Shown here piece by piece: positions 45,601 to 52,967 of a stretch of 64,000 nucleotides of DNA. The stretch is from Coprobacter secundus (GTDB taxonomy: Bacteria; Bacteroidota; Bacteroidia; Bacteroidales; Coprobacteraceae). The stretch covers positions 62,001 through 126,000 of the forward strand of contig JTDA01000011.1 in assembly GCA_000803105.1 (NCBI GenBank). The letters run 5' to 3'. Every line of letters starts with the position of its first letter. Position 1 is the first letter of the stretch. A program made the translations under genes and the position numbers. The notes below the pieces were generated by a model, which did not search any database, was not told the DNA's origin, and worked only from the letters and a program-made list of their open reading frames with translations.

Positions 45601-46951
45601 AAGTGGCCGAACGCGCCACTTTGCTTGCGCCTTTTTCTATTTCGGCATCCATCTCTGCTTGCGTAAACTTGCGTCCTATGAATTGCCGCCCGTAAATATG
45701 AGCCAGTATGCCTTCCAGAATAACAATGGAACCGTCCACCACAATTCCAAAGTCTATCGCCCCCAAGCTCATCAAGTTGGCAGAAACTCCAAACACGCGC
45801 ATCAAAATAAAGGCAAACAGCATGGCAAGCGGAATGACAGAAGCTACAATCAACCCGGCACGCACATTGCCGAGAAACACAATCAGTACCAAAAATACGA
45901 TGACCGCACCTTCTATCAGGTTACGGATAACGGTGGAGATATTCCGGTCCACCAATTCCGAACGGTTCAGGTAAGGCTCAATGCTGATGCCCTCGGGCAA
46001 CATCTTTTGTACTTGTTCTACCCGTTTCCCAAGTTCGGAAGTGACAACATTGGCATTAGCCCCTTTCAGCATCATGGCAATGCCACCCACACACTCCCCT
46101 TTCCCATCGATGGTCATGGCTCCAAAGCGCTTGGCACTTCCGAAACGTACATCAGCCACATCACTTACGTGTACGGGGATACCGTTACGGTTTGCCACTA
46201 CAATGTGTTCTACATCCTGCAAGCTGCTTATCATTCCTTCCGAACGGATATAATAGGCTCGGTTCACTTTCTCGATGTAACTGCCACCCGTATTCTGATT
46301 GTTACTATTCAACGCTTCGAACACTTCCCCGATGGTGATATTGAGCGAGTAGAGTGCATCCGGATCCACTGCTACCTCATATTGCTTCAGGTTACCACCG
46401 AAACTATTAATTTCCACGATACCGGGAATACCGGACAACTGCCGTTTCACGATCCAATCCTGAATGGTGCGCAGCTCCATCGCATCGTATTTGTCCTCAT
46501 AGCCGGGTGCCACCTGCAACGTATATTGGTAAATTTCACCCAGCCCAGTGGTAACAGGCATCAACTCCGGAGTACCTAATTCCGGAGGAATCTCACTTAT
46601 CACGGTCTGTATCTGTTCGTTGACAAGCTGTCGCGCCTGTAAGGTAGGAACACTTTCTTTGAATACTACTGTCACCAAGGAGAGCCCGAAGCGACTGACT
46701 GACCGGATTTCCTCTACGTTCATGATATTACTCATGGCTATCTCGACAGGGAAGGTAATCAACTGCTCCACCTCTTGCGGTGCCAATGTGGGTGACACGG
46801 TGACAATCTGCACCTGATTGTTTGTAATGTCCGGCACTGCGTCGATGGGCAATGTCAGCATGGCATAAATACCTCCGATAAGGAGAAAAATCGTCGTCAG
46901 GCCGACAAAAAGTTTCTTCCTGACAGAGAAATGTACTATTGCATCAAACAT
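42617..46951 (-). CDS. czcA: CzcA-type heavy-metal RND pump fused to a TolC-type outer-membrane factor
   Basis: The product has 1444 residues. Residues 1-1040 are a complete RND transporter: a first helix, two periplasmic porter domains and 12 helices, with DAVPDITNNQVQIVTVSPT at the start and SLGAIDFGIVVDGSIVILEG in helix 4. The DFG..VD signature is that of the Zn/Co/Ni/Cd (HME1) branch rather than of the Cu/Ag CusA branch. From Met1044 a complete secretory signal peptide (MRKWFGFGSYLLLLTAVTLP, then VQAQ) begins a 400-residue outer-membrane-efflux (CzcC/TolC) domain with two repeats (TLKQALEMALQNNPRL). So inner- and outer-membrane parts are one reading frame; signal-peptidase cleavage after VQA could separate them. 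It leads the efflux operon from a TACATTTG promoter. Confidence 0.95.
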   Translation of the reverse strand: MFDAIVHFSVRKKLFVGLTTIFLLIGGIYAMLTLPIDAVPDITNNQVQIVTVSPTLAPQEVEQLITFPVEIAMSNIMNVEEIRSVSRFGLSLVTVVFKESVPTLQARQLVNEQIQTVISEIPPELGTPELMPVTTGLGEIYQYTLQVAPGYEDKYDAMELRTIQDWIVKRQLSGIPGIVEINSFGGNLKQYEVAVDPDALYSLNITIGEVFEALNSNNQNTGGSYIEKVNRAYYIRSEGMISSLQDVEHIVVANRNGIPVHVSDVADVRFGSAKRFGAMTIDGKGECVGGIAMMLKGANANVVTSELGKRVEQVQKMLPEGISIEPYLNRSELVDRNISTVIRNLIEGAVIVFLVLIVFLGNVRAGLIVASVIPLAMLFAFILMRVFGVSANLMSLGAIDFGIVVDGSIVILEGILAHIYGRQFIGRKFTQAEMDAEIEKGASKVARSATFAVLIILIVFFPILTLTGIEGKYFTPMAKTLVFCIIGALLLSLTYVPMMASLFLKREVKGKRVFADRFFDKLNLVYMKILAVCMHHVRLTVFIAFLALAGSMALFTKLGAEFIPTLDEGDFAMQMTLPAGSSLTESIEVSCQAEKILKERFPEIKHVVAKIGTAEVPTDPMAVEDADVMIVMKPFKEWTSASDRAEMVEKMKAALEPLAGRAEFNFSQPIQLRFNELMTGAKADIAVKLYGEDMAELYDKAKEAAAYIEKIPGASDVIVEQAMGLPQLVVNYNRAKIARYGINIEELNTIVRTAYAGEAAGVVFENERRFDLVLRLDYDKVKDLNLDKLFVRTAEGIQIPMSEVATIDLVNGPLQINRDATKRRIVIGVNVRDADIQQVVQGIQATLEKNIKLKPGYYFSYGGQFENLQNAIDTLLVVIPIALMLILLLLFFAFKSVTYTLIVFSTVPLSLIGGIVALWLRGLPFSISAGVGFIALFGVAVLNGILMINHFKEVRKSTHYPLCTSRIIRKSCPHLLRPVFLTGLVASLGFVPMAIATSAGAEVQRPLATVVIGGLIVSTTLTLLIIPVFYHIVNSTVMLRYSKMRKWFGFGSYLLLLTAVTLPVQAQEGTARTVTLKQALEMALQNNPRLRIADSDIKRLRAVRGEVMELGATEFSYSWGQLNGVERKDKETAVSQPLGSLLVPFYKNVLVNKQVATGSFYKQMVEKEVKAEVKRAWAYYLYAWNLKDMYSEQSRLADRLQRAGELRYKQGEITRLEKSMSATVASDMRNKLFQAEEELKLAASRFQWICYADMPLVPADMELQLYPVDLDTCSLSEAHLNYIQSQTEEKRAMLNVERSRFFPELSVGYVRQNILPDKGLDSWMVGVSFPVWFLPQRSKVRQARFEMDKAQMQAEADRRNLELKVSELRASLRRYGESIRYYTASALVEADNLMKTADLQFRESETDISEYVQSMNAALEIRKGYVETVYQYNVAALEYELYHQ

Positions 46952-46990
46952 CTTATAGCATTGTTTTCATTTATATATCGATTGATGATA

Positions 46991-46998
46991 CAAATGTA
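46991..46998 (-). promoter_or_regulatory. -7 promoter element (TACATTTG) of the metal-efflux operon
   Basis: On the minus strand it matches TAnnTTTG about 40 bases before the pump ATG. The -33 region is T-rich without an exact TTTG. Confidence 0.55.
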
Positions 46999-47227
46999 GA
47001 AAAGCATAAAGAGATCAGCTATAAAGAATAAAGTGAAATGGAACAAACGGGTAGTGAATGGAAAGAAACAGGCAGTGAAATAACTATTCGGGAGATTGTC
47101 TCTTGGCTTACTTTATTGTATTTATATTGTAGGATCATACTCTGGCTCTTCCCCAGAATATCTGCGTGTGTAAGTACATCTAAAATTCCTCGTACTACCG
47201 GTTCAACACTATCCTTGCTTAAGAGCT

Positions 47228-47282
47228 TGTCTAACTTTTCCGATAAGAAAATTCCAAATCTAACCCGAGCAAAATTCAGACA
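47228..47282 (+). repeat. Short internally deleted MITE-like repeat
   Basis: The left end TGTCTAACTTTTCCGATAAG and right end AAAATTCAGACA (inverted, 10 of 12 matching) match the ends of the copy at 23369-23535, but only 31 bases lie between them, so the core is missing. Confidence 0.6.
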
Positions 47283-47383
47283 GACTCTAAGGGGAACAAT
47301 CGTATTTATACATTTTTTAGGCTCAATAATTGCGTATATGTTTATTGCTAATTACTTTTACTTTTAAAAAACATAAATGGTAT

Positions 47384-48145
47384 ATGAAAATCATCACGTA
47401 TAATGTAAATGGCATACGGAGTGCCTTGTCCAAAGGGTTGACAGACTGGCTGGCCGAGGAATTGCCCGACGTACTGTGCCTGCAAGAGACCAAAGCCCAA
47501 CCCGAACAAATCCCGACCGAAGTATTCGAGGCTATCGGATATAAATGTTATTTTTATTCGGCAAAGAAAAAAGGATATAGCGGTGTCGCTTTACTCTCCC
47601 GCAAGGAGCCCGACCTTGTAGCTTATGGAATGGGTATGCCTCAATATGATGACGAAGGCCGTTTTCTCCGCGCAGATTTCGGAGACCTATCTGTCGTCAG
47701 CGTATATCATCCGTCCGGGACATCGGGCGACGAACGCCAAGCCTTCAAGATGGTATGGCTCGAAGATTTCCAACGGTATGTTCTCGAACTGCAAAAAAGC
47801 TGTCCCAACCTTATTTTATGCGGTGATTATAACATTTGCCATGAGGCCATAGACATTCATGATCCGATACGTAATGCAAAGAACAGCGGTTTCTTACCGG
47901 AGGAACGGGAGTGGATGAGCCGTTTCTTGTCGTCCGGATTTACCGATAGTTTCCGCTTTTTACATCCCGACTCCCAGGAATATACCTGGTGGAGTTTCCG
48001 ATTCAATGCCCGTGCCAATAATAAGGGGTGGCGCATAGATTATTGCATGGTAAGCGACTGTATGCGACAAAGGCTCTTGGATGCTTCTATCTTACCGCAC
48101 GTAAAGCATTCGGATCATTGTCCCGCAGTTCTGGTTATCAAATGA
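47384..48145 (+). CDS. xth: Exodeoxyribonuclease III family AP endonuclease
   Basis: The product has 253 residues from MKIITYNVNGIRSAL; the start at 47384 is chosen by the family N-terminus. Motifs are CLQETKAQPEQIP (catalytic Glu), SVYHPSGTSGDE, CGDYNICHEAIDIHDP (Asp/Asn pair), WWSFRFNARANNKGWRIDY and KHSDHCPAVLVI (catalytic Asp-His). It repairs abasic sites. It is followed after 6 bases by dinB, making a DNA-repair operon. Confidence 0.96.
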   Translation: MKIITYNVNGIRSALSKGLTDWLAEELPDVLCLQETKAQPEQIPTEVFEAIGYKCYFYSAKKKGYSGVALLSRKEPDLVAYGMGMPQYDDEGRFLRADFGDLSVVSVYHPSGTSGDERQAFKMVWLEDFQRYVLELQKSCPNLILCGDYNICHEAIDIHDPIRNAKNSGFLPEEREWMSRFLSSGFTDSFRFLHPDSQEYTWWSFRFNARANNKGWRIDYCMVSDCMRQRLLDASILPHVKHSDHCPAVLVIK

Positions 48146-48151
48146 CGTAAT

Positions 48152-49228
48152 ATGGAAAGTCTTCCTGTTCGGAAAATTATCCATATCGACATGGACGCTT
48201 TCTATGCTTCGGTGGAACAACGCGACCATCCTGAATACCGGGGCAAAGCGATTGCGGTGGGACGGGATGAATCGCGAGGAGTGGTGTCTACAGCCAGCTA
48301 TGAGGCTCGTAAATACGGTGTGCGTTCGGCCATGCCTTCGACTCGGGCGCGGGAATTGTGCCCCAACCTGATATTCGTCCCCGGCAGAATGGCTGTATAT
48401 AAGGAAATATCGGCCCAGATTCATGAAATATTCAGGGAATATACCGATATTATAGAACCGTTGTCTATCGATGAGGCTTTTTTGGATGTTACTCATAATA
48501 AAAAAAATATCGAGCTGGCTTCGGACATCGCCCGGGAAATAAAGGAGAAGATAAAGGTGCGTACTCAGCTGACGGCCTCGGCCGGAATTTCGTTCAATAA
48601 ATTTCTGGCCAAGATAGCTTCCGATTACCGAAAGCCTGACGGATTGTACGTCATTCACCCGCAAAAGGCTCTTGACTTCATTGCCAAACTCCCTATTGAA
48701 TCTTTCTGGGGTGTGGGGAAAGTTACTGCCCAGAAAATGCATAAATTGGGTATCCACAATGGGCTGCAACTGCGACAATGCTCTCTGGAGTACCTTACGC
48801 GCCAGTTCGGAAAGGCCGGTCAACTGTACTTCGACTTCTCTCATGGTATAGATAACCGTACGGTAAATCCTGAGCGCGAAAGGAAATCGGCAGGTTGTGA
48901 AAGGACATACGAAAAAGACCTGACAGAAAAGATGTCGGTCATCATCGAATTGTATCACATTGCCGTAGAACTGAGCGAGCGCCTGAAGAAATCAGAATTC
49001 AAAGGTAACACTCTCACTTTAAAGATACGTTTTTCGGACTTTTCGACTCTAAGTAAAAGTATCACCATCGGTCAGGCTTTTACTTCTCTCGAAGAGATAC
49101 TGCCCCATGCCAAAAATCTGCTCAAAGAAACACATTACGAAAATCGACCGATACGCTTACTCGGGCTCTCGGTATCGCATCCATTAAGCGACGAACGCTT
49201 TCCCCGACAGTTGCGCATACCTTTTTAG
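48152..49228 (+). CDS. dinB: DNA polymerase IV (Y-family translesion polymerase)
   Basis: The 358-residue product carries HIDMDAFYASVEQRDHPEYR and the metal-binding SIDEAFLDVT, the steric-gate region DAFYAS, TASAGISFNKFLAKIASD, the helix-hairpin-helix VGKVTAQKMHKLGI and a little-finger domain (about 240-345). It copies past damaged bases with low fidelity. It ends in QLRIPF, resembling a beta-clamp-binding tail. It is cotranscribed with xth. No obvious LexA-type box was identified upstream. Confidence 0.96.
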   Translation: MESLPVRKIIHIDMDAFYASVEQRDHPEYRGKAIAVGRDESRGVVSTASYEARKYGVRSAMPSTRARELCPNLIFVPGRMAVYKEISAQIHEIFREYTDIIEPLSIDEAFLDVTHNKKNIELASDIAREIKEKIKVRTQLTASAGISFNKFLAKIASDYRKPDGLYVIHPQKALDFIAKLPIESFWGVGKVTAQKMHKLGIHNGLQLRQCSLEYLTRQFGKAGQLYFDFSHGIDNRTVNPERERKSAGCERTYEKDLTEKMSVIIELYHIAVELSERLKKSEFKGNTLTLKIRFSDFSTLSKSITIGQAFTSLEEILPHAKNLLKETHYENRPIRLLGLSVSHPLSDERFPRQLRIPF

Positions 49229-49775
49229 AAGGAACAGGTGGAAAATAATTTCCGGAGATGATGACTTGTTCAAATTTTCGCAATAAAAAAGTATGTCTGA
49301 CCCTTTTGTAAGGAAATAAAACTTTCACAGATATTCAATATTTTCCGTTCAATTTATATTTTTAATAAACAATTTTATTTCGAAATAATCAAAATATTTT
49401 GCCCTCTGATGTATTGCATCACAAATATTTTATATCTTTACCTGCGAAATCCAAACAAACTTTAGTAAAAAATAATACTTAATATAATAACATTCTTAAC
49501 AAACGGAATAGGACAATAATATGAGAATCCTAAAATATTTATATTGTCGCAATGCTTATTATTCATATATTTTAGTTCAAGGAAATTATCTTTGATTTCA
49601 CACTCTGCTAATATAATAATATCATATCTTTATAAAAAAACAATCCGGCTTTCCGATTAGAAAGAAAAAAGGTAATTTTAATTTATATATTAAGGATTCA
49701 TTTTTTACTATTCTAAAAAAGCGGATATTCACATTAACCCCAAATATATAAACAGGAATTTTAATATATCATATT
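49229..49775. other. AT-rich gene-free stretch
   Basis: This very AT-rich DNA lies between dinB and the recombinase-like gene. Several TATCTTTA-like sequences (49433-49440, 49633-49640) could be weak promoters. No gene, hairpin or repeat was recognised with confidence. Confidence 0.5.
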
Positions 49776-50318
49776 ATGAAAAAGGGCTTCATCAGGGTGT
49801 CAAAGAATGCTGAGCAACTGCAACAGGAAATAAAAAAACTAAACCAGCACGGAGTACCTTCTGATTCTATTTTTTTGGAACGCAACCTTTCTCTGGTATT
49901 ACCGCAATTAGAAAAGGGTGACACGATTGTAGTCTGTTCTTTGGCCCATATTTGCACGGGGATGAAAGACTTGTTATCCATCATATGCGAAATACTGAAG
50001 AAAGGGATAGGGTTTGAATCGGTCGATGAATATAAACTGCAAATCTCGCCTGAAGATACCCAAATCATAGATTTGCTCTCGAGCCTGAACCGCTTCAGAC
50101 AGGATATTGCAGGATTGCGTATCACCGAAGGACTGGACAAAGCGATAAATGAAGGGAAAAAACTGGGACGGCCTTCCGGCATGACTTCTCAAATGGCTCA
50201 TAAAATAAAACTGGCCAAACATATGTATGAGATGAATCAAATGTCTATTTCCCAAATATGCCGCCAGTTGAAACTTAACCAAGGTTCTTTCTACCGTTAT
50301 ATCAAATATAACAAATAA
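49776..50318 (+). CDS. Degenerate serine-recombinase (resolvase)-like protein with C-terminal HTH
   Basis: The 180-residue product has a resolvase-type N-terminal fold (1-135): GFIRVSKNAEQLQQEIKKL keeps the nucleophile-position Ser of RVS, EKGDTIVVCSLAHICTGMKDL matches the region that reads ..KLDRLGRS.. in active enzymes, and GLDKAINEGKKLGRPSG is the hinge. The C-terminal Hin-type helix-turn-helix (about 150-178, ISQICRQLKLNQGSFYRYI) is intact. The two active-site arginines of DRLGR are missing (AHICT) and other catalytic positions look altered. It is therefore probably a DNA-binding regulator or decayed recombinase rather than an active one. No att sites or invertible segment were found. A repeat begins right at its stop. 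Confidence 0.8.
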   Translation: MKKGFIRVSKNAEQLQQEIKKLNQHGVPSDSIFLERNLSLVLPQLEKGDTIVVCSLAHICTGMKDLLSIICEILKKGIGFESVDEYKLQISPEDTQIIDLLSSLNRFRQDIAGLRITEGLDKAINEGKKLGRPSGMTSQMAHKIKLAKHMYEMNQMSISQICRQLKLNQGSFYRYIKYNK

Positions 50319-50460
50319 GCTTACTTGAATTTTTTTTGATAAAAGTAATTTCGGGCTGTTTTCCCGTTTGCATTCGTCAAATAGCCCGCTATTATCTTTA
50401 TAAAAATGGAAAAACAGCTTCAAAGAAATTGCCCCAATTGGTTCGGGCTCCAAGTTATAT
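50319..50460 (+). repeat. MITE-like repeat copy directly after the recombinase-like gene
   Basis: The left end GCTTACTTGAATTTT, then GATAAAAGTAATTTCGG and the core TTCGTCAAATAGCCCGCTAT (about 50374-50393) followed by TATCTTT and GAAAAACAGCTTCAAAGAAA. It is the best preserved core of the family and is nearly identical to that at 29860-29975. Confidence 0.65.
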
Positions 50461-50464
50461 TTTA

Positions 50465-50560
50465 CATCGCTCGGCAGCATCTTGTATAGAGCTGCTTAAG
50501 TCACGCATCTCTCCGCAACATACCTCTTAGTCCCTTCTCAAGAGGTGAAACAAATACTAT
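50465..50560 (+). repeat. GC-rich palindromic repeat module
   Basis: CGGCAGCATCTTG, then TAAGTCACGCATCTCTCCGC and the imperfect hairpin CCCTTCTCAAGAGGTG correspond in order to the module at 29985-30065. Confidence 0.65.
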
Positions 50561-50584
50561 AACACTCTCATTTACAATAAAACT

Positions 50585-50635
50585 TCCCAAGCTCACCTCT
50601 GGAGAGGGGTCGGGTGTGTGTGACGCCCGAGCATA
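50585..50635 (-). repeat. Inverted copy of the GC-rich module
   Basis: Read on the minus strand, ACACACCCGACCCCTCTCCA followed by GAGGTGAGC matches the hairpin part of the module. Confidence 0.5.
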
Positions 50636-50724
50636 TCTTCTTCAAATCAAAAAACTCTTACTAAAGACTAACAAATATTGGCTCGCAGCACTAATACCAA
50701 CTGCCCGAAATAGTTCAGCCTTGT

Positions 50725-50785
50725 CGCACTTCTCTCCGTAACACACTCCTTAGTCCCCTCTCAAGAGGGGAAATAGACACTATAA
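50725..50785 (+). repeat. GC-rich palindromic repeat module
   Basis: CTTCTCTCCGTAACACACTC, then the hairpin CCCCTCTCAAGAGGGG and AAATAGACACTATAA is a third direct copy of the module in this gap and is close to the one at 50500-50560. Confidence 0.6.
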
Positions 50786-50831
50786 AAGATATTCTCAAAC
50801 GGACACGAACAAAAGCTAAACAGGGGAGTTA

Positions 50832-51953
50832 TTACCGATTGTTTAACGAAAACGGTATATTTGCAGGATACAACATCGTATCGTATAGTGCCTGCAATTC
50901 GGCGAAAATCAATGAGTCGGCATTGGCAACCCATCTTCTGAAGGCTGTATTTTTCTTATAATCAGGTATGTAATCGAGAAGCTTGTTCAGGTCGAAAGTA
51001 TCGGATACGATACCGGCTCCTACTTTCATCGCGTCGAAGGCGTTACACTCCTGTTCTATATGGACAGGTACCATCAGTACAGGTTTCTGCAAATAGAGGG
51101 CTTCACAAACCGACTCAAAGCCGGCCGTAGTCGAGTATGCCTTACATCCTGCCATATAATAAAGGAACTTTTTATCGTCGATACGGTGTAGGGAAAGGTT
51201 AGCGTCTACAGTCATATCAGAGGGTGCATCCTGCTTGTCCCAAAAGAAATCGAGTTTCGTATCGGGATGGGCCTGATGCCATTTTTTTATTTCTTCTATA
51301 TATCCGCTATTGAGTACATATCCATGTATGTAGTCTCCATCGGCAATCTGTAACTGCATCACTTCTTTTCTCAACAGAGGCGGCACAACGATAATACCCC
51401 GCTTATAATCATCGGGCATCGGGTAGAATGATAACGCCAGTTTCTTAGAGGCTCCTAAAGAGGTCATCCGAGTGAAAAAGCGAAGAGAAAACATAGGGAT
51501 GGAAAAAGTCTTCTTGAAGCGGAATTTACGGTGCAAAAACATGTATTGATGCCCGACACAGACCATCGGGACTTGAGGGGAAATAAAGAAATAGGTAAGG
51601 CCTGTGAGCAGTTCGTAAAAATTGACGACTATATCGGGTTGGTATTCGCGTATTTTACCTCTTATGAACTTCATCCCCGAAACATAACGGGGCAACCGAA
51701 GCAGATTATATAATGTACTTTTCACCAGATTGGGGCGCTTGTTCTGCGCTGTAGGCAAGAAATTGGGACTTACGAAAGATTCAACAGGAGTCTTCATCTT
51801 CGAGAGAAAATATTCCGGTAAGCGGCGGTGTTCGCTCTTCCCTACCAGGCACGCTACCACTTCGTCTCCTCTACTGCGAGCCAGTTCTTGCATCACCAAT
51901 GCTTGTGTAAAATGGCCTCTACCCTCTCCCTGAATTATAAATAATAGTTTCAT
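50832..51953 (-). CDS. Glycosyltransferase, GT28/GT1-like (GT-B fold)
   Basis: The product has 373 residues from MKLLFIIQGEGRGHFTQALVM; the ATG at 51953 is preferred over 51989 because the GT-B N-terminal strand starts here. GEGRGHFTQA is the glycine-rich donor-side loop seen in MurG- and MGDG-synthase-like enzymes. The C-terminal domain has STTAGFESVCEALYLQKPVL and VPVHIEQECNAFDAMKVGAG, the nucleotide-sugar-binding motif of GT28-like proteins. It probably adds a sugar to a lipid or other envelope acceptor. It follows the LpxH-like gene after about 73 bases on the same strand; the pair suggests envelope glycolipid metabolism. Confidence 0.85.
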   Translation of the reverse strand: MKLLFIIQGEGRGHFTQALVMQELARSRGDEVVACLVGKSEHRRLPEYFLSKMKTPVESFVSPNFLPTAQNKRPNLVKSTLYNLLRLPRYVSGMKFIRGKIREYQPDIVVNFYELLTGLTYFFISPQVPMVCVGHQYMFLHRKFRFKKTFSIPMFSLRFFTRMTSLGASKKLALSFYPMPDDYKRGIIVVPPLLRKEVMQLQIADGDYIHGYVLNSGYIEEIKKWHQAHPDTKLDFFWDKQDAPSDMTVDANLSLHRIDDKKFLYYMAGCKAYSTTAGFESVCEALYLQKPVLMVPVHIEQECNAFDAMKVGAGIVSDTFDLNKLLDYIPDYKKNTAFRRWVANADSLIFAELQALYDTMLYPANIPFSLNNR

Positions 51954-52026
51954 ATTGTCATTTACATTTGACTTATATTCAAAAAACAAGTTACCATATG
52001 TCCTTGTTCACTCTCCTGTCCGGGTT

Positions 52027-52815
52027 TTATGATGCTACCACCCACTGTTCGGCGGAGTCATTGTTCAGAAGGCACTCTTCATATCGCCATATTTCCCAAC
52101 AGCCATCGGTATGCTCTATCAATGCACTTAACGATTCGACCCAATCTCCTGAGTTCAAATAGCGAATATTTCCGTACCAACGGTCTGCCGGCTGATGAAT
52201 GTGTCCGCATATAATGCCATCGAAGTGGCGGCTTGCAGCAATGGTCGCCAACTCTTTTTCGAAATCGGAAATATAGGATACGGCCGATTTTACTTTATGC
52301 TTTATCGATTGTGAAAAGGAGTAATAGGGCTTGCCGTTTTTTTGCCGGTAGTGATTTACGATTTTGTTCATCCACAGGAGCAATGTATATCCGTAATCGC
52401 CCAACTTGGCGAGCCAGACCATCCTGGTGCATATATTGTCGAATATATCACCATGAGTCACATAATATCGTTTACCGTGAGAACAATGTATATAATCGTT
52501 TACAAATGAAACCGAGGAGAGTGTCAACGGCAATATCCTGTCCAGGAAACTATCATGATTGCCTCGGACATAGATGACTTGTGTACCGTGATTTTCCATC
52601 ATTTTCATGATAACTTTTACCAGCTCGGTATATTCTCTTTTCCATCGTCCGAAGGGATTGCGTTGTAACTTCCAGCCATCCAGTATATCCCCGTTGAGGA
52701 TGAGTTTGTCACAGTCTACATTTTTAAGAAACGATGTCAGTTCTTTGACTTTGGCATGCTCCGAGCCGATATGTACATCTGACAGGATAACGGTAGAAAC
52801 TTTTGTTCTCATCAT
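52027..52815 (-). CDS. LpxH-like metallophosphoesterase (UDP-2,3-diacylglucosamine diphosphatase family)
   Basis: The 262-residue calcineurin-like phosphoesterase has a complete metal site: ILSDVHIGSEHA, LNGDILDGW, VRGNHD, YVTHGDIFD and GIICGHIHQPA. The WKLQRNPFGRWKR insertion and the overall pattern are those of the large LpxH-like group that cleaves UDP-diacylglucosamine in lipid A synthesis, although several Bacteroidota paralogues exist and the substrate is not certain. ATG choices MMR/MR differ by one codon. It is encoded upstream of the glycosyltransferase. Confidence 0.87.
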   Translation of the reverse strand: MMRTKVSTVILSDVHIGSEHAKVKELTSFLKNVDCDKLILNGDILDGWKLQRNPFGRWKREYTELVKVIMKMMENHGTQVIYVRGNHDSFLDRILPLTLSSVSFVNDYIHCSHGKRYYVTHGDIFDNICTRMVWLAKLGDYGYTLLLWMNKIVNHYRQKNGKPYYSFSQSIKHKVKSAVSYISDFEKELATIAASRHFDGIICGHIHQPADRWYGNIRYLNSGDWVESLSALIEHTDGCWEIWRYEECLLNNDSAEQWVVAS

Positions 52816-52915
52816 AGTATATCTATTTTACTGATACAAAGAAAGGGGGGATATATTGCTTCAGCATGACAGACCGATGTTGTTTTCATGTCGTATCCAT
52901 TTCAAAACTATGAAA

Positions 52916-52947
52916 AGAGGAGCAATTTCTCCCGAAACAGCTCCTCT
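52916..52947 (-). terminator. Terminator of the nitrogen operon
   Basis: On the minus strand AGAGGAGC pairs with GCTCCTCT and is followed by TTT, about 20 bases after the amtB stop. Confidence 0.75.
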
Positions 52948-52967
52948 GCTTGCCAAAAATCGGCTAT

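Larger units (their letters stand above)
46952..47383. other. Intergenic region between the efflux operon and xth
   Basis: It contains the efflux promoter and a short MITE derivative (47228-47282). No gene was seen; the frame that runs into xth from 47038 lacks features. Confidence 0.5.

Noticed and set aside
45344..46579. A 411-codon open frame on the plus strand opposite the RND pump
   Set aside because: It is the antisense shadow of a clearly real gene in GC-richer DNA. The translation is rich in His, Gln and Asn without domain features and has no ribosome site.
49229..50831. Invertible or integrated element around the recombinase-like gene
   Set aside because: No inverted repeat pair flanks a promoter or gene, and the nearby repeats belong to a dispersed family also found far from any recombinase.
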